Of a stretch of 64,000 nucleotides of DNA, positions 16,716 through 25,314 are shown piece after piece (the first letter of the stretch is position 1; every line of letters begins with the position of its first letter). The position numbers were made by a program, and so were the translations under genes. Source of the stretch: Microbacterium sp. BK668 (GTDB lineage: Bacteria > Actinomycetota > Actinomycetes > Actinomycetales > Microbacteriaceae); NCBI RefSeq assembly GCF_004362195.1, contig NZ_SNWG01000003.1, positions 50,244-114,243 on the forward strand. The letters are read 5' to 3'. The notes below the pieces were generated by a model, which saw nothing but the letters and a program-made list of their open reading frames with translations, searched no databases and had not been told where the DNA came from.

Positions 16716-16735
16716 TGACACAGTGTGAGGGTCAA
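16716..16735 (-). promoter_or_regulatory. Possible MerR operator with -35 (TTGACC)
   Basis: Read on the minus strand, TTGACC (16735-16730) is followed by CTCACACTGTGTCA, giving a TGAC...GTCA dyad at 16716-16734. This is the kind of dyad bound by MerR-family regulators in their promoter spacers. No convincing -10 is seen. It overlaps the 3' end of the upstream membrane-protein gene. Confidence 0.35.
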
Positions 16736-17607
16736 TGCCTCGTCTTCGTCGGGTCGACAGCGCCGGCGCGCGATCCCCGGACGCAGCCGATCGCCGCGCC
16801 CAGACTGACCCCCACCACGGCGGTCACCAGGATCAGGGGCGCGATCGCGGCCGTGTTCCCGGACAGCAGCGTGAGCACCATCGTGGCCACGATGCTGGTT
16901 CCCATCAGGACGGAGAAGACCAGGATCGGCAGGAGCCAGAACGAGCCGATCTCGCTGCCCCGCAGAGCGAGCACGCCGACGAGGATCATGCCCGGCAGCA
17001 CGACGGACAGGTCGATCACGTGGATCGGGTTGACGATCAGCCCGGCGACCTGCAGGTTCGGCGGCGCCTCTCCGGTGATCGTCGCCGGAAGCACCTCGCT
17101 CAGCCACAGCAGCGCGAAGGCGGCCCCGGTGCAGATCAGCACCCACGCGGCGAAGGTCCTGGCGACGCCGGACGGGAGGACCGGGCGGCCGCGCTCTCCC
17201 ACCAGCACGACGATGAGGGTGTAGACGGTGAGTCCCAGCACGGCGACGTAGACGAGGAACAGGCGCCCGAAGTGGAGCGCGAAGGCGTAGACGATGTAGG
17301 CGTACAGGAAGTAGAGGAGGCTCCCGACGACGACCTGCCGCGCCGCAGCCGAACCGGAGCGCATCCGAAGCGCGCCGACGATGAGCACCGCGACGGCGAG
17401 CAGGTTGCCGAGGTCCTGTCCTCGGCCCTGCAGCACCCAGTCCGCCGTCTCCTGCCGATACGGCCACGGTGCGAACAGCCCCAGGAGGCTCGCGAACGCG
17501 ACCAGCCCTCCGACGGCGAACGCCGCCACGACGACCAGCGTCCGACGACGACTCTCGGGCGGGCCGGACGGCGTGGTGAGGGCGTCCGGAACAGACTTCT
17601 CGAGCAT
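16732..17607 (-). CDS. Hypothetical polytopic membrane protein
   Basis: 291 residues from the ATG at 17607, with AAGGAG 7 nt upstream; the open frame upstream of it lacks a coding feel. About eight hydrophobic helices, for example TLVVVAAFAVGGLVAFASLLGLF, NLLAVAVLIVGALRM, LLYFLYAYIVYAFALHF, AWVLICTGAAFALLWL and FWLLPILVFSVLMGTSIVATM. The tail is short and basic (DPTKTRH). No family recognised. Its position 37 nt before the MerR/GyrI regulator gene suggests joint control, perhaps in drug or stress response, but that is inference. Confidence 0.72.
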   Translation of the reverse strand: MLEKSVPDALTTPSGPPESRRRTLVVVAAFAVGGLVAFASLLGLFAPWPYRQETADWVLQGRGQDLGNLLAVAVLIVGALRMRSGSAAARQVVVGSLLYFLYAYIVYAFALHFGRLFLVYVAVLGLTVYTLIVVLVGERGRPVLPSGVARTFAAWVLICTGAAFALLWLSEVLPATITGEAPPNLQVAGLIVNPIHVIDLSVVLPGMILVGVLALRGSEIGSFWLLPILVFSVLMGTSIVATMVLTLLSGNTAAIAPLILVTAVVGVSLGAAIGCVRGSRAGAVDPTKTRH

Positions 17608-17850
17608 CGGCGGCTCCTTCGTTCCCTTCGAGCCTGCTGCCGTGCGCGCACATGACCAGGGCACTTGGTCCCGCGGAGCTCTGAGCGGCCGGTCGGCGAC
17701 GCGGCGGACCCGGATCGGAGGCGACGTGGCCGCTCGCTTTCCGAACTGTGGATCGGGCGAGGTCCGCCCGTGGCCTGGCCGTAACCCGCCCCGGCGTAGC
17801 GTCGGAGGCGCCGGAGCAAACGGGTCCTGCATTTCGGAGAGGAGGACCAG

Positions 17851-18120
17851 GTGCACGCCATCGATCTGATCATCGGAGAGTATGTCCATCGCCTGCCGAA
17901 GGACGCCGACGAGAATGCCGTTCTCACGGAGTTGAAGGAGGCCGTCCACGCGGGCGGCGGCATCGTCGACCTCCCCACCTACCGCCCCACGTCATCGGTC
18001 GCCGTGCTCATCAGCCCGGGCGTTCCGGTCTTCGTCGAGCGGACGCTGATCGAGGACGAAGCCGTCCCCGAAGTCTTCGCCGCGCCGCGCGACGATGTCA
18101 TCGAGTGGTCTGACTGCTGA
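17851..18120 (+). CDS. Small hypothetical protein, 89 residues
   Basis: A strong GAGAGGAGGA ribosome site precedes the GTG. The product is a compact alpha/beta protein (MHAIDLIIGEYVHRLPKDADENAVLTELKE..., then SVAVLISPGVPVFVERTLI) ending in Cys. A TAGCGT hexamer ~50 nt upstream (17797-17802) could be a -10. No family recognised. It is divergent from the membrane protein and followed by the DUF1232 gene ~100 nt later. Confidence 0.6.
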   Translation: MHAIDLIIGEYVHRLPKDADENAVLTELKEAVHAGGGIVDLPTYRPTSSVAVLISPGVPVFVERTLIEDEAVPEVFAAPRDDVIEWSDC

Positions 18121-18222
18121 CTCGGGCTCACCGGCGCGCCGGACCCTGAGAGTGGACCGAGCGGTTGGTCACGGCTCGGTATCGACGGCCCGCCTGCCGC
18201 AGCCGGCACGCACACTGGACGC

Positions 18223-18450
18223 ATGTGGTGGAAATTCCTCAAGGCGGTCACGCACCGCGAGCACCACGTCGCGCCGACGACGTGGATCGCTGCGATCGCA
18301 GCCGTCGTCTACACGTTCGCCCCGATCGATCTCATTCCCGAGGTGGTCCTCGGACCCCTCGGACTGACCGACGACATCGGCGTCTGGGGGATCCTCGCCG
18401 TTCTCGCGGTGCGCGAGCACCGTCGCTGGCAGGCCGCCGTCCGGGCGTGA
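18223..18450 (+). CDS. DUF1232 (YkvA-like) small membrane protein
   Basis: 75 residues with one central hydrophobic stretch and the DUF1232 signature YTFAPIDLIPEVVLGPLGLTDD, followed by a membrane-like WGILAVLAV and a basic tail. Members are small, membrane-associated and uncharacterised. No clear Shine-Dalgarno precedes the ATG; CACACT ends 6 nt upstream, so it too may be leaderless. Convergent with the amino-acid ABC transporter ATPase gene. Confidence 0.8.
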   Translation: MWWKFLKAVTHREHHVAPTTWIAAIAAVVYTFAPIDLIPEVVLGPLGLTDDIGVWGILAVLAVREHRRWQAAVRA

Positions 18451-18468
18451 CCGCGCCCGCCCCAGCCC

Positions 18469-19203
18469 TCAGGCCGTGAATCGGGCGAGGAACGCCCGTG
18501 TCCGCTCCTCGCGGGGAGCGCCGAACAGCTCGGCGGGCGGTCCCTGCTCGAGGATGCGCCCCGCATCGAGGAAGACGACGCGATCGGCGACATCCCGTGC
18601 GAACGCCATCTCGTGCGTCGCCATCACGATCGTCATGCCGTCGTCGGCGAGCGACCTGACGAGATCGAGCACCTCGCCGACGAGCTCGGGGTCGAGGGCG
18701 GACGTGATCTCGTCGAGGAGCAGCAGATCCGGCGACGTCGCGATGGCGCGGGCGATCGCGACCCGCTGCTGCTGACCGCCCGAGAGCCTGTCGGGGTGGG
18801 AGGCGGCCTTGTCGGCGAGACCGACGCGCCCGAGGAGCTCCAGGGCCGCCGCATCCGCCTGGCGACGTGAGAGGCGGTGCACGTGCCGGAGCGCGAGGGT
18901 GATGTTGCCGAGCACGGTGAGGTGCGGGAAGAGGTTGTACTGCTGGAACACGACTCCGATGCGGGCACGGACGGCGTCGGGGTCGACCCGCGGGTCGCTG
19001 ATGTCGTCGCCGCGCAGCAGGATGCGCCCGTCGTCGATCGGCTCGAGGAGGTTGACCGTGCGGAGGAGGGTCGACTTGCCCGAGCCGCTGGCGCCGATGA
19101 GCGCGATGACCTCGCCCTCCGCCACGGCGAGATCGATCCCGCGCAGCACCTCGTGCTCGTCGAACGCCTTCCACACGTCGGCGAGACGCAGCACCTCGCT
19201 CAC
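18469..19203 (-). CDS. Polar amino-acid ABC transporter, ATP-binding protein
   Basis: 244 residues. GTG start at 19203 overlaps the permease stop by 4 nt (GTGA), so translation is coupled. GlnQ/HisP type: Walker A GASGSGKST, Q-loop VVFQQYNLFPHLTVLGNI, signature LSGGQQQRVAIARAIA, Walker B DLLLLDEITSALDPE, switch His in MATHEMAFARDVADRV. It powers the importer made with the permease (19200-20075) and the lipoprotein binding protein (20128-20979). Third gene of the operon. Confidence 0.95.
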   Translation of the reverse strand: MSEVLRLADVWKAFDEHEVLRGIDLAVAEGEVIALIGASGSGKSTLLRTVNLLEPIDDGRILLRGDDISDPRVDPDAVRARIGVVFQQYNLFPHLTVLGNITLALRHVHRLSRRQADAAALELLGRVGLADKAASHPDRLSGGQQQRVAIARAIATSPDLLLLDEITSALDPELVGEVLDLVRSLADDGMTIVMATHEMAFARDVADRVVFLDAGRILEQGPPAELFGAPREERTRAFLARFTA

Positions 19204-20075
19204 ACGATCCCGCCGATCTGCTCGCGGGCTCGGACGCGGGCGGTGTACCAGTCGGTGAGGCGGATGGTCGGGATGGCGAGGAGCACGAACAGGATGCCGG
19301 CGACGACGTACGGCGTGAAGTTGAAGTACTTGGCGGTCTCGATCTGGGCGGCGCGGACAGCATCCACCGCTCCCAGCACCGAGATGAGGCCGACGTCCTT
19401 CTGAAGAGCCACGAAGTCGTTCATGAGTGCGGGCGTGACCTTGCGGATCGCCTGCGGCACGACGATGAGGCGCATGGTCTTGGCGTGGCTGAGCCCGAGC
19501 GAGCGCGCGGCCTGACGCTGCGACGGATGCACCGCCTCGATGCCGGCGCGGAAGACCTCCGACACGTACGCCGAATAGGTGAGGGTCAGCGCGACGGTGC
19601 CCCAGAAAGCGAACGGCAGGCGCACGGGGATGAGGTCGAGACCCGGGATGCCGAAGCCCACGAGGTACAGGACGATGATCAGCGGCAGCCCGCGGAAGAG
19701 ATCCGTGTACCCGGCGGCGAGGGCGCGCAGCGGCAGCCACACCGGCCCGCGAAGGGTGCGCAGAGTCGCGAGCAGCATGCCGAAGATCAGCACCAGCACC
19801 GCGGAGACCGCGAGCACCTGGAGGTTGAGGAGGAAGCCCTGCCAGATGCGGGGCAGCGAGGCGAGCATGATCTCGCCGTTGAAGAACATCTGCCGGACGG
19901 CGTCCCACCCGGGTGTGTTGAGCAGCGTCACCCACACGATGACGGCGAGCACGAGGGTTGAGACGAGGCTGATCACGACGGACTTCGTGCCCTGCCGTTT
20001 TCGGTAGGCGCGACGTTCGAGCTCGATGTCGCTCACGCCGCGGGCGGCGGCTGCGGTGGGCGGTGCCACGGTCAT
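19200..20075 (-). CDS. Polar amino-acid ABC transporter permease
   Basis: 291 residues, HisM/GlnP type. A basic N-terminus (ERRAYRKRQGTKS) precedes ~5-6 transmembrane helices, including VVISLVSTLVLAVIVWVTLL and LAVSAVLVLIFGMLLATLRTL. The EAA loop that contacts the ATPase is FRAGIEAVHPSQRQAARSLG, followed by VVPQAIRKVTPALMNDFVAL. Only one permease is encoded, so it would act as a homodimer. It starts 52 nt after the binding-protein gene and overlaps the ATPase gene by 4 nt. Confidence 0.94.
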   Translation of the reverse strand: MTVAPPTAAAARGVSDIELERRAYRKRQGTKSVVISLVSTLVLAVIVWVTLLNTPGWDAVRQMFFNGEIMLASLPRIWQGFLLNLQVLAVSAVLVLIFGMLLATLRTLRGPVWLPLRALAAGYTDLFRGLPLIIVLYLVGFGIPGLDLIPVRLPFAFWGTVALTLTYSAYVSEVFRAGIEAVHPSQRQAARSLGLSHAKTMRLIVVPQAIRKVTPALMNDFVALQKDVGLISVLGAVDAVRAAQIETAKYFNFTPYVVAGILFVLLAIPTIRLTDWYTARVRAREQIGGIV

Positions 20076-20127
20076 CGCGCCAGGCTAACGGTCGGCCGGG
20101 CGCCGCGCGTGCGTCGTCTTCCCGCCG

Positions 20128-20979
20128 TCACTCGAGGAGCGGGGCGGTGTCGTCGCCCCCGAGCCACTCTGTCGCGAGCTCATCGAGCGTGCCGTCTTCG
20201 CGGAGGGCGTCCACGGCGGCCGAGACCTGCTCCGTCAGGGACGAGTCCTTCGCGAGGAGAAGACCGAACTGATCGCCGCTGACACCTTCGGGGTTCGGCA
20301 GCTGGCCGACGATGACGCCGTCGCTGAGTTCGGCGCCCGCGATGTAGAACGCCGTCGGGAGGTCGACGACGATCGCGTCGACCTGGCCGTTCTCGAGCGC
20401 GAGCTTCGCGTCCTCGTTCGTGTTGAACGCCTGCGCGCCCTGCGTGGGCTCGATGACGGACTCGATCGTCGTGAAGCTCGTCGTGCCGGTCTGCGCTCCG
20501 ATGAGGAGGTCTTTCAGATCGGCGATCGAGCTCGCGTCGGCCGCAGGCGACGACCCCGTCGTGACGACGACCTGCGTCGTCTCGTAGTACGGCGAGCTGA
20601 AGTCGACGGACTGCCTGCGCTCGTCGGTGATGGAGAACTGCTGCAGGTTGAAGTCGAAGTCCTTGGGTCCGGGTGCGATGGCCTCTTCGAAGCCCGTGCG
20701 CACCCATACCACGTCGTCCTCGGCGAAGCCGAGCTGCTCGGCGACGGCGTAGGCGACGGCGGCCTCGAAGCCCTCGCCGCTCTCGGGCGCGTCGTCGAGA
20801 ACCCACGGGTAGTACGCCGGCTCGCCGGTCGCGATCGTCAGCTTGCCGGGCGTGACCCAGCCCTCGTCCGCACCGGCGGTCTCGTCCGACGAGCCGGAGC
20901 CCGAGGCGCACCCGGCGAGGGCGAGAGCGGCGACGACCGTCGAGACGACGAGGGCGGAGCGGAGGAAGGAACGCGACAC
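20128..20979 (-). CDS. Amino-acid ABC transporter substrate-binding lipoprotein
   Basis: 283 residues from the GTG at 20979, with GGAGG 7 nt upstream. Lipoprotein signal: SALVVSTVVAALALAGC, with the lipobox Cys at ~24, then a Ser/Gly/Asp linker. The solute-binding family 3 domain reads GKLTIATGEPAYYPWVLD, GFEAAVAYAVAEQLGF, DFNLQQFSITDERRQSVDFS and GQVDAIVVDLPTAFYIAG. The aspartate-poor pocket does not let me name the amino acid. First gene of the three-gene importer operon. Confidence 0.94.
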   Translation of the reverse strand: MSRSFLRSALVVSTVVAALALAGCASGSGSSDETAGADEGWVTPGKLTIATGEPAYYPWVLDDAPESGEGFEAAVAYAVAEQLGFAEDDVVWVRTGFEEAIAPGPKDFDFNLQQFSITDERRQSVDFSSPYYETTQVVVTTGSSPAADASSIADLKDLLIGAQTGTTSFTTIESVIEPTQGAQAFNTNEDAKLALENGQVDAIVVDLPTAFYIAGAELSDGVIVGQLPNPEGVSGDQFGLLLAKDSSLTEQVSAAVDALREDGTLDELATEWLGGDDTAPLLE

Positions 20980-21098
20980 GGGAAGCCTCCAGGGGTCGGG
21001 TGGGACGCCGTGCTGACGGCGTGCCCCCATCCTCTCCGAGGGGATGGATGCCGCGCCCCTGCGCGTCGGATTGTTACGGGGGAGCGGCGTGCCGCGGT

Positions 21099-21728
21099 CT
21101 ACGCCGTCGCGCGACGAGCCGAGGCCAGCCACGCGGCCAGCGCGAGCAGCACGCCTCCGCAGACCCGTTCGATCCACACGGCTCCGCGCTTCTTGAGCAG
21201 GCGGATCGCCTGCGAGCCGAGGAGCGCGTACGCGAACATGATGGCGAAGTCGAGCGCGCAGAACACGGTGCCGATCACGAGGTACTGCGGGAGCTGCGGG
21301 GCCCCCGCGACGATGAACTGCGGCAGGAGCGCGCCGACGAAGAGGTACCCCTTCGGGTTGGTCACCGCGACCAGGAAGCTCTTCGTGAACAGCGCGCTCG
21401 GGCGCCCTCTCGGGTCGGCGGCGGGGTCGCCGTGCAGGAGCGCGCCGCGAGCGAACAGCATCCTGACGCCCAGGAATGCGAGGTAGGCGACACCCAGCCA
21501 CTTCACGACCGTGAAGGCGGTCTCGCTCGCGAGGAGGAGGGCTCCGAGGCCCACGCCGACCGCGACGACGAGCACGATGTCGGAGGCGACGGCGCCCAGC
21601 ATCCCGGACGTGGCGCGCAGCACGCCGTAGCGGGATCCGTTGGCGAGGGCGAGCAGCACGGTCGGGCCGGGAATGGCGATCGCGACGGCCGCGGCGACCG
21701 CGAAGGCGAGGACGGTCGTGACGTTCAC
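21099..21728 (-). CDS. LysE/RhtB-family exporter
   Basis: 209 residues from the GTG at 21728, with GGAGG 8 nt upstream. Five to six helices with the family start VLAFAVAAAVAIAIPGPTVLLALANG, the loop SGMLGAVASDIVLVV, and FTKSFLVAVTNPKGYLFVGALLPQF (the NPK motif). The family exports amino acids or related metabolites. It neighbours the amino-acid importer in the same orientation but ~120 nt away, so a separate unit is likely. Confidence 0.92.
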   Translation of the reverse strand: MNVTTVLAFAVAAAVAIAIPGPTVLLALANGSRYGVLRATSGMLGAVASDIVLVVAVGVGLGALLLASETAFTVVKWLGVAYLAFLGVRMLFARGALLHGDPAADPRGRPSALFTKSFLVAVTNPKGYLFVGALLPQFIVAGAPQLPQYLVIGTVFCALDFAIMFAYALLGSQAIRLLKKRGAVWIERVCGGVLLALAAWLASARRATA

Positions 21729-21805
21729 TGGGGCTCCCTCCGGACTGTGCGCCAGTGTAGCGATCCTGACGGGGCGGCTCGCGAGACGGACTCGGCGGCC
21801 CGCGC

Positions 21806-22135
21806 TCACTTCAGCGGATCGTGGCCCCAGTTCATCAGGGAGTACCGCCACGGCGTGTCGGACACGTCGCCGTCGGGCCGCTGCGCCGAGTGCCGCGCGA
21901 TGTAGCCGTTCACCTTCTTCATATGGTCGTAATCCGCATCGGAGAGGTCGGCCTTCTTCGTGCGAAGCAGCTTCACGATTCGTCGACCGGATCCGTGCCC
22001 GACCGACTCGCCGCCCCCGTCCTTCTGCCCGACCGATTTCGACTCGTCGGTGTCGAGCCACTTCTCCAGCTCGCTCGCCGTCATGTTGACCGAGCGGTCG
22101 AAGTCGTCTGCGATCTGCTTGTCGTCGTCGCTCAT
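21806..22135 (-). CDS. DUF3140 family protein
   Basis: 109 residues: DDFDRSVNMTASELEKWLDTDESKSVGQK near the N-terminus, then VGHGSGRRIVKLLRTKKADLSDADYDHMKKVNGYIARHSAQRP and TPWRYSLMNWGHDPLK. This matches the DUF3140 group, small soluble actinobacterial proteins that may bind DNA; function is unproven. A single gene between the LysE exporter and the second ECF unit. Confidence 0.85.
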   Translation of the reverse strand: MSDDDKQIADDFDRSVNMTASELEKWLDTDESKSVGQKDGGGESVGHGSGRRIVKLLRTKKADLSDADYDHMKKVNGYIARHSAQRPDGDVSDTPWRYSLMNWGHDPLK

Positions 22136-22212
22136 CGTCTCAGCCTGCGGGATCGGCGCGGTCGCCGGGAGGGGCTTGCGCCGATGCGAAACGGCAGGAG
22201 GATGCCTCGGCG

Positions 22213-23256
22213 TCAGCCGTCGCGCCGTGCCTCGGCCGCGGCGAGGGCGGCGCGGGCGCCGTCGGTCGGCGCGATCGCGACGAGGCCGCGGTAGAGCGTC
22301 ACGAGCGCGTCGAGGTCGAGCACGCCGGTCCGGGCCCGATCGCAGTGAACCGCCTGGATCGCCGCTTCGAGCTGGAACCGTCCGAGAGGACGGCCCAGCG
22401 CCGACGCGCGACCGAGCAGCCGGCGGCCCTCCACGATGAGGTCGGCATCCCAAGTGCGCGGATCCTGTCGGTCGAGCGGCGGCCACGGAGTCACGACCCG
22501 GGCCGGGGCCCGCGACTGCGCGAACGTCAGGAGAGCGGCCAGCCCCCAGGCTTCCGGCTCGTCGGGGAGGAGGCTCGCGACCAGCACCGCGAGCCACCGC
22601 GCCTCGTCGGCCGCGGAGTCGCGCGGGGCCTCCGCCTGATCGAGCCAGTCGATGGCGTAGGCGCCGTAGATCGCCTCGAGCACGGCGGGAAGTCGCGAAG
22701 GCATCTCGGCGCGCGTCGGCACGGCGAACGGGATCCCGGCCCGGCGGATCTTCCGCTTCGCCCGCACCAGGCGCTGCGCCATCGCCGCCGGCTCGACCGC
22801 GAAGACGCGGCCGACCTGGGCCGCGTCGAAGCCGAGCACCGTCTGCAGCATCAGGGGCGGGCGGATCGCGGGGTCGATCGCGGGATGCGCGCAGGCGAAG
22901 AGCAGTTCGAGGCGCTTGTCGGGGATGGCCTCCAGGCGGGCGAGGAGCGCCTCGGCATCCGTCTCCTCCGACAGGCTCGCGGCGAGCGCCTCGTCCAGCG
23001 GGACGCTCGTGCGCTGCGCCGCGGAGCGGAAGTGGTCACGGAGCCGGTTGCGGGCCACGGTGAGCAGCCACCCTTCGGGATTATCCGGGATGCCGCTGCC
23101 CGGCCACGTCGACAGCGCCCGTTCGAACGACTCGGCGAGGGCGTCCTCGGCGAGGGCGATGTCGTGGGTCGATGCGGCGACGAGGGCGAGCAGGCGGCCG
23201 TACGAGTCGCGGGCGGCGCGCTCGGCGACCGCCCGCGCCCGCACGGCGTCGGTCAT
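22213..23256 (-). CDS. ECF sigma factor (DUF6596/ECF42-like), second module
   Basis: 347 residues. The ATG at 23256 overlaps the stop of the YCII gene (ATGA), so translation is coupled. Region 2: LAEDALAESFERALSTWPGSGIPDNPEGWLLTVARNRLRDHFR. Region 4: LQTVLGFDAAQVGRVFAVEPAAMAQRLVRAKRKIR. The C-terminal extension (EAIYGAYAIDWLDQ..., AIQAVHCDRARTGVLDLDALVTLYRGLVAI) is shorter than in the first module. It is only distantly similar to the 11539-12780 sigma factor, so this looks like an independent module and not a recent duplication. Confidence 0.9.
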   Translation of the reverse strand: MTDAVRARAVAERAARDSYGRLLALVAASTHDIALAEDALAESFERALSTWPGSGIPDNPEGWLLTVARNRLRDHFRSAAQRTSVPLDEALAASLSEETDAEALLARLEAIPDKRLELLFACAHPAIDPAIRPPLMLQTVLGFDAAQVGRVFAVEPAAMAQRLVRAKRKIRRAGIPFAVPTRAEMPSRLPAVLEAIYGAYAIDWLDQAEAPRDSAADEARWLAVLVASLLPDEPEAWGLAALLTFAQSRAPARVVTPWPPLDRQDPRTWDADLIVEGRRLLGRASALGRPLGRFQLEAAIQAVHCDRARTGVLDLDALVTLYRGLVAIAPTDGARAALAAAEARRDG

Positions 23257-23636
23257 CGGTAGTCGAACGCCGTCCAGGCGCCGTCGACGAAGCGCGTGCC
23301 GACGGGACGGATCTCGACCGCGCCCCACCCGACGGAGGGCGCCCTGCCGGCCCAGCCGATCGCGGCATCCAGGTCGTCGACCTCGATGACGAACGTGCCG
23401 CCGAGCTGCTCCTTCGTGTCGGCGTAGGGGCCGTCCTGCACGCGGAGGGTGCCGTCGGCCGCCGTCACCGTGGTCGTCAGCTCGGACGGCTGGAGGACTT
23501 CGGCGGACTGCAGCACGCCGGCCGCATCGAGCGCCTTGGCGTACTCGTCGAACTCGCGCATGCCCTCGGCGAGCGCCTCGGGGCCGAGGTCGGCGGCGCT
23601 CATCTCGGGGTAGTGCAGCAGCAGGGTGTAGCGCAT
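23253..23636 (-). CDS. YCII/DGPF-domain protein of the second ECF module
   Basis: 127 residues; AAGGA lies upstream of the ATG. MRYTLLLHYPEMSA opens the YCII fold, and the family tag appears as VQDGPYADTKEQLGGTFVIEV, with Tyr in place of the Phe of DGPF. First gene of a coupled pair with the sigma factor. By analogy with other ECF/DGPF pairs it may modulate the sigma factor; ligand and target are unknown. Confidence 0.88.
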   Translation of the reverse strand: MRYTLLLHYPEMSAADLGPEALAEGMREFDEYAKALDAAGVLQSAEVLQPSELTTTVTAADGTLRVQDGPYADTKEQLGGTFVIEVDDLDAAIGWAGRAPSVGWGAVEIRPVGTRFVDGAWTAFDYR

Positions 23637-23762
23637 GGTGTCATTCCTTCCGGATTCTGTTGCGACACCGTGATGACGATCGAGGGGCGACCGGATCGAC
23701 AGGCCCACCGTTCGACGAGGTCGGGGACCGGCCGAGGTGTGGGTTCGGGAACGGTGCCGAGG

Positions 23763-24317
23763 TCAGCCGAGCTCGTCGAGCATGCGGCGCTGCTCGGCGG
23801 TGAGCCCGTCCTGCAGCTCCTCGCGGCCGGCGCGCGGCGCGGCCGGCGGGGGAGCGACGGGGGTTGCGGCATCCGTCCTCCGGCCGCCGATGCCGACGGA
23901 CGCCCGATCGTAGAGGTCGCCGGCGCGCGCCTCGAGCCGGTCGTCGATCGCCGCGTAGATCGACCACGCGATCAGGAGGAAGAGGGGCGGCAGGAGGTAG
24001 CCGAGCACGAGATGCCGCACCTGGACCCCCGACAGCATGACGACGAGGATCCAGACGAGAAGCTCGACGAGGAAGACGATCCCCGCTCGCACGAGCCACT
24101 CTCCCGCCTTCGTCCGCTGCGAGGCCGATCTGGCGGCCATGCCGGTGAACCACCGGGCGATGAGCGGCTTCACCCACAGCACCGCGGCGGTCAGGATGAC
24201 GGCCGCCCACAGCACGCCCCACCCGACCGAGACCCCGGCCACGAGCAGGTCGATGACGAGCAGCACGGCGAGGTTGAACACGTAAAGCGTCGCGAATCGG
24301 ACGATCCACTTCTTCAT
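23763..24317 (-). CDS. Hypothetical membrane protein, 184 residues
   Basis: Four hydrophobic helices: FATLYVFNLAVLLVIDLLVAG, VGWGVLWAAVILTAAVLWVK, AGIVFLVELLVWILVVMLSG and LVLGYLLPPLFLLIAWSIYAAI. The soluble tail is Ala/Pro/Asp-rich and ends in a short helix (GLTAEQRRMLDELG) that resembles membrane-protein tails in actinobacteria. No family recognised. Alone between the second ECF module and the transglutaminase gene. Confidence 0.7.
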   Translation of the reverse strand: MKKWIVRFATLYVFNLAVLLVIDLLVAGVSVGWGVLWAAVILTAAVLWVKPLIARWFTGMAARSASQRTKAGEWLVRAGIVFLVELLVWILVVMLSGVQVRHLVLGYLLPPLFLLIAWSIYAAIDDRLEARAGDLYDRASVGIGGRRTDAATPVAPPPAAPRAGREELQDGLTAEQRRMLDELG

Positions 24318-24375
24318 ACGTCCAGGCTCCCATGCCGGACGGCGGCGGGGCCACCGCCCCCGCGCGCCGAGAGGG

Positions 24376-25173
24376 TCAGGCGATCGACACGAGCTCGTTC
24401 AGATCGTCGCCCGGCAGCACGTCGGCGATGGCCGTGACGGTGATGTCGACGACGTCGGCCCGACCCGACATGACGTTGAGGAACGCCGTGTCGGCGGCGT
24501 CCCTCCCCGTCGCGATGCGCACGAGCGTCTGGCGCGGGGCGAGAGTGGTCGCATCGACGACGCACCAGCGGCCGTCGACCCACGCCTCGGCCACGGCGTG
24601 GAAGTCCATCGGGGCGAGCCCCGGTGCGTACACCGCCGCGAGGCGGGCGGGGATGCCGAGCGACCGCAGAAGCGCGACGCTCAGGTGGGAGTAGTCGCGG
24701 CAGACGCCCTGACGCGCGAGGAGCGTGCGGACCGCGCCGTCGGTGGGCAGCGACGACCCCGAGACGTACGCGAGCTGCGTCCCGACCCACGACGAGACCG
24801 ACGCGAGCAGTTCGGCCGCCCCGGTGATGCCGCCGAACTCTGCTGCGGCGGTCGGGGCGAGCGAGTCCGACTCGGCGTACCGGCTGGGGCGGGAGTAGAC
24901 CAGGAGGTCGGTCTCGCTCGCGGCATCGGTCTGCGCCTGACCTTCGACCGAGGCGGAGTACTCGACGACGAGCTCTCCCGTGCCCGCACTGAGGCGGTGC
25001 AATCGCGTTCCGTGCGCGTCGGAGAGCTCGTGCACGTCGACGGGGCTGCCGTCGACGGATGCGGCGAACCGCTCCTCGCTCGGCTGGTACTGACGCGCGA
25101 CCGCGATGGCGAAGACGAGGTCGGCGGGTTGGGTGATGCTCAGGACGATGCGGGCGGAGACATCCCTCTTCAT
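24376..25173 (-). CDS. Transglutaminase-like (cysteine protease fold) protein
   Basis: 265 residues from the ATG at 25173; a GTG three codons earlier is also possible. An N-terminal beta-barrel (SARIVLSITQPADLVFAIAVAR) precedes the transglutaminase core with a visible triad: Cys in ARQGVCRDYSHLSVALLRSLG, His in DFHAVAEAWVDGRWCVVDAT and Asp in the same block. The shape matches bacterial transglutaminase-like proteins with an N-terminal bacterial domain, possibly peptidases or cross-linking enzymes. The substrate is unknown. It lies downstream of the large protease gene, separated by two strong hairpins. Confidence 0.87.
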   Translation of the reverse strand: MKRDVSARIVLSITQPADLVFAIAVARQYQPSEERFAASVDGSPVDVHELSDAHGTRLHRLSAGTGELVVEYSASVEGQAQTDAASETDLLVYSRPSRYAESDSLAPTAAAEFGGITGAAELLASVSSWVGTQLAYVSGSSLPTDGAVRTLLARQGVCRDYSHLSVALLRSLGIPARLAAVYAPGLAPMDFHAVAEAWVDGRWCVVDATTLAPRQTLVRIATGRDAADTAFLNVMSGRADVVDITVTAIADVLPGDDLNELVSIA

Positions 25174-25196
25174 GCTGTCCACGATGTCATGAAGAA

Positions 25197-25236
25197 GGGG
25201 CGCCGGCGGACACTTGACAGTGTCCGCCGGCGCCCC
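25197..25236. terminator. Perfect 18-bp hairpin, likely transcription terminator
   Basis: The arm 25197-25214 and its exact complement 25219-25236 flank a TGAC loop. It lies between the protease gene (ends 25315) and the transglutaminase gene (starts 25173), both minus. No long U tract follows, as is common in high-GC actinobacteria. Confidence 0.7.
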
Positions 25237-25261
25237 GCTCCGGTCGGCCTCTCGGGACGGA

Positions 25262-25297
25262 TGCCCGGCGATCCCGGGGGGAGGTGATCGCCGGGCA
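25262..25297. terminator. Second hairpin after the protease gene
   Basis: Twelve-bp perfect arms TGCCCGGCGATC (25262-25273) and GATCGCCGGGCA (25286-25297), starting 17 nt after the protease stop. Acts in tandem with the hairpin at 25197-25236. Confidence 0.7.
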
Positions 25298-25314
25298 ACG
25301 CGGGCCGGCCGGGG

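Noticed and set aside
14043..16718. An 891-codon plus-strand frame opposite the molybdopterin oxidoreductase and MerR genes
   Set aside because: The minus strand holds intact domains with catalytic and HTH motifs; the plus frame has none.
18131..18142. Perfect 12-bp palindrome CCGGCGCGCCGG
   Set aside because: GC-rich short palindromes are expected by chance at this composition and no regulator context supports it.
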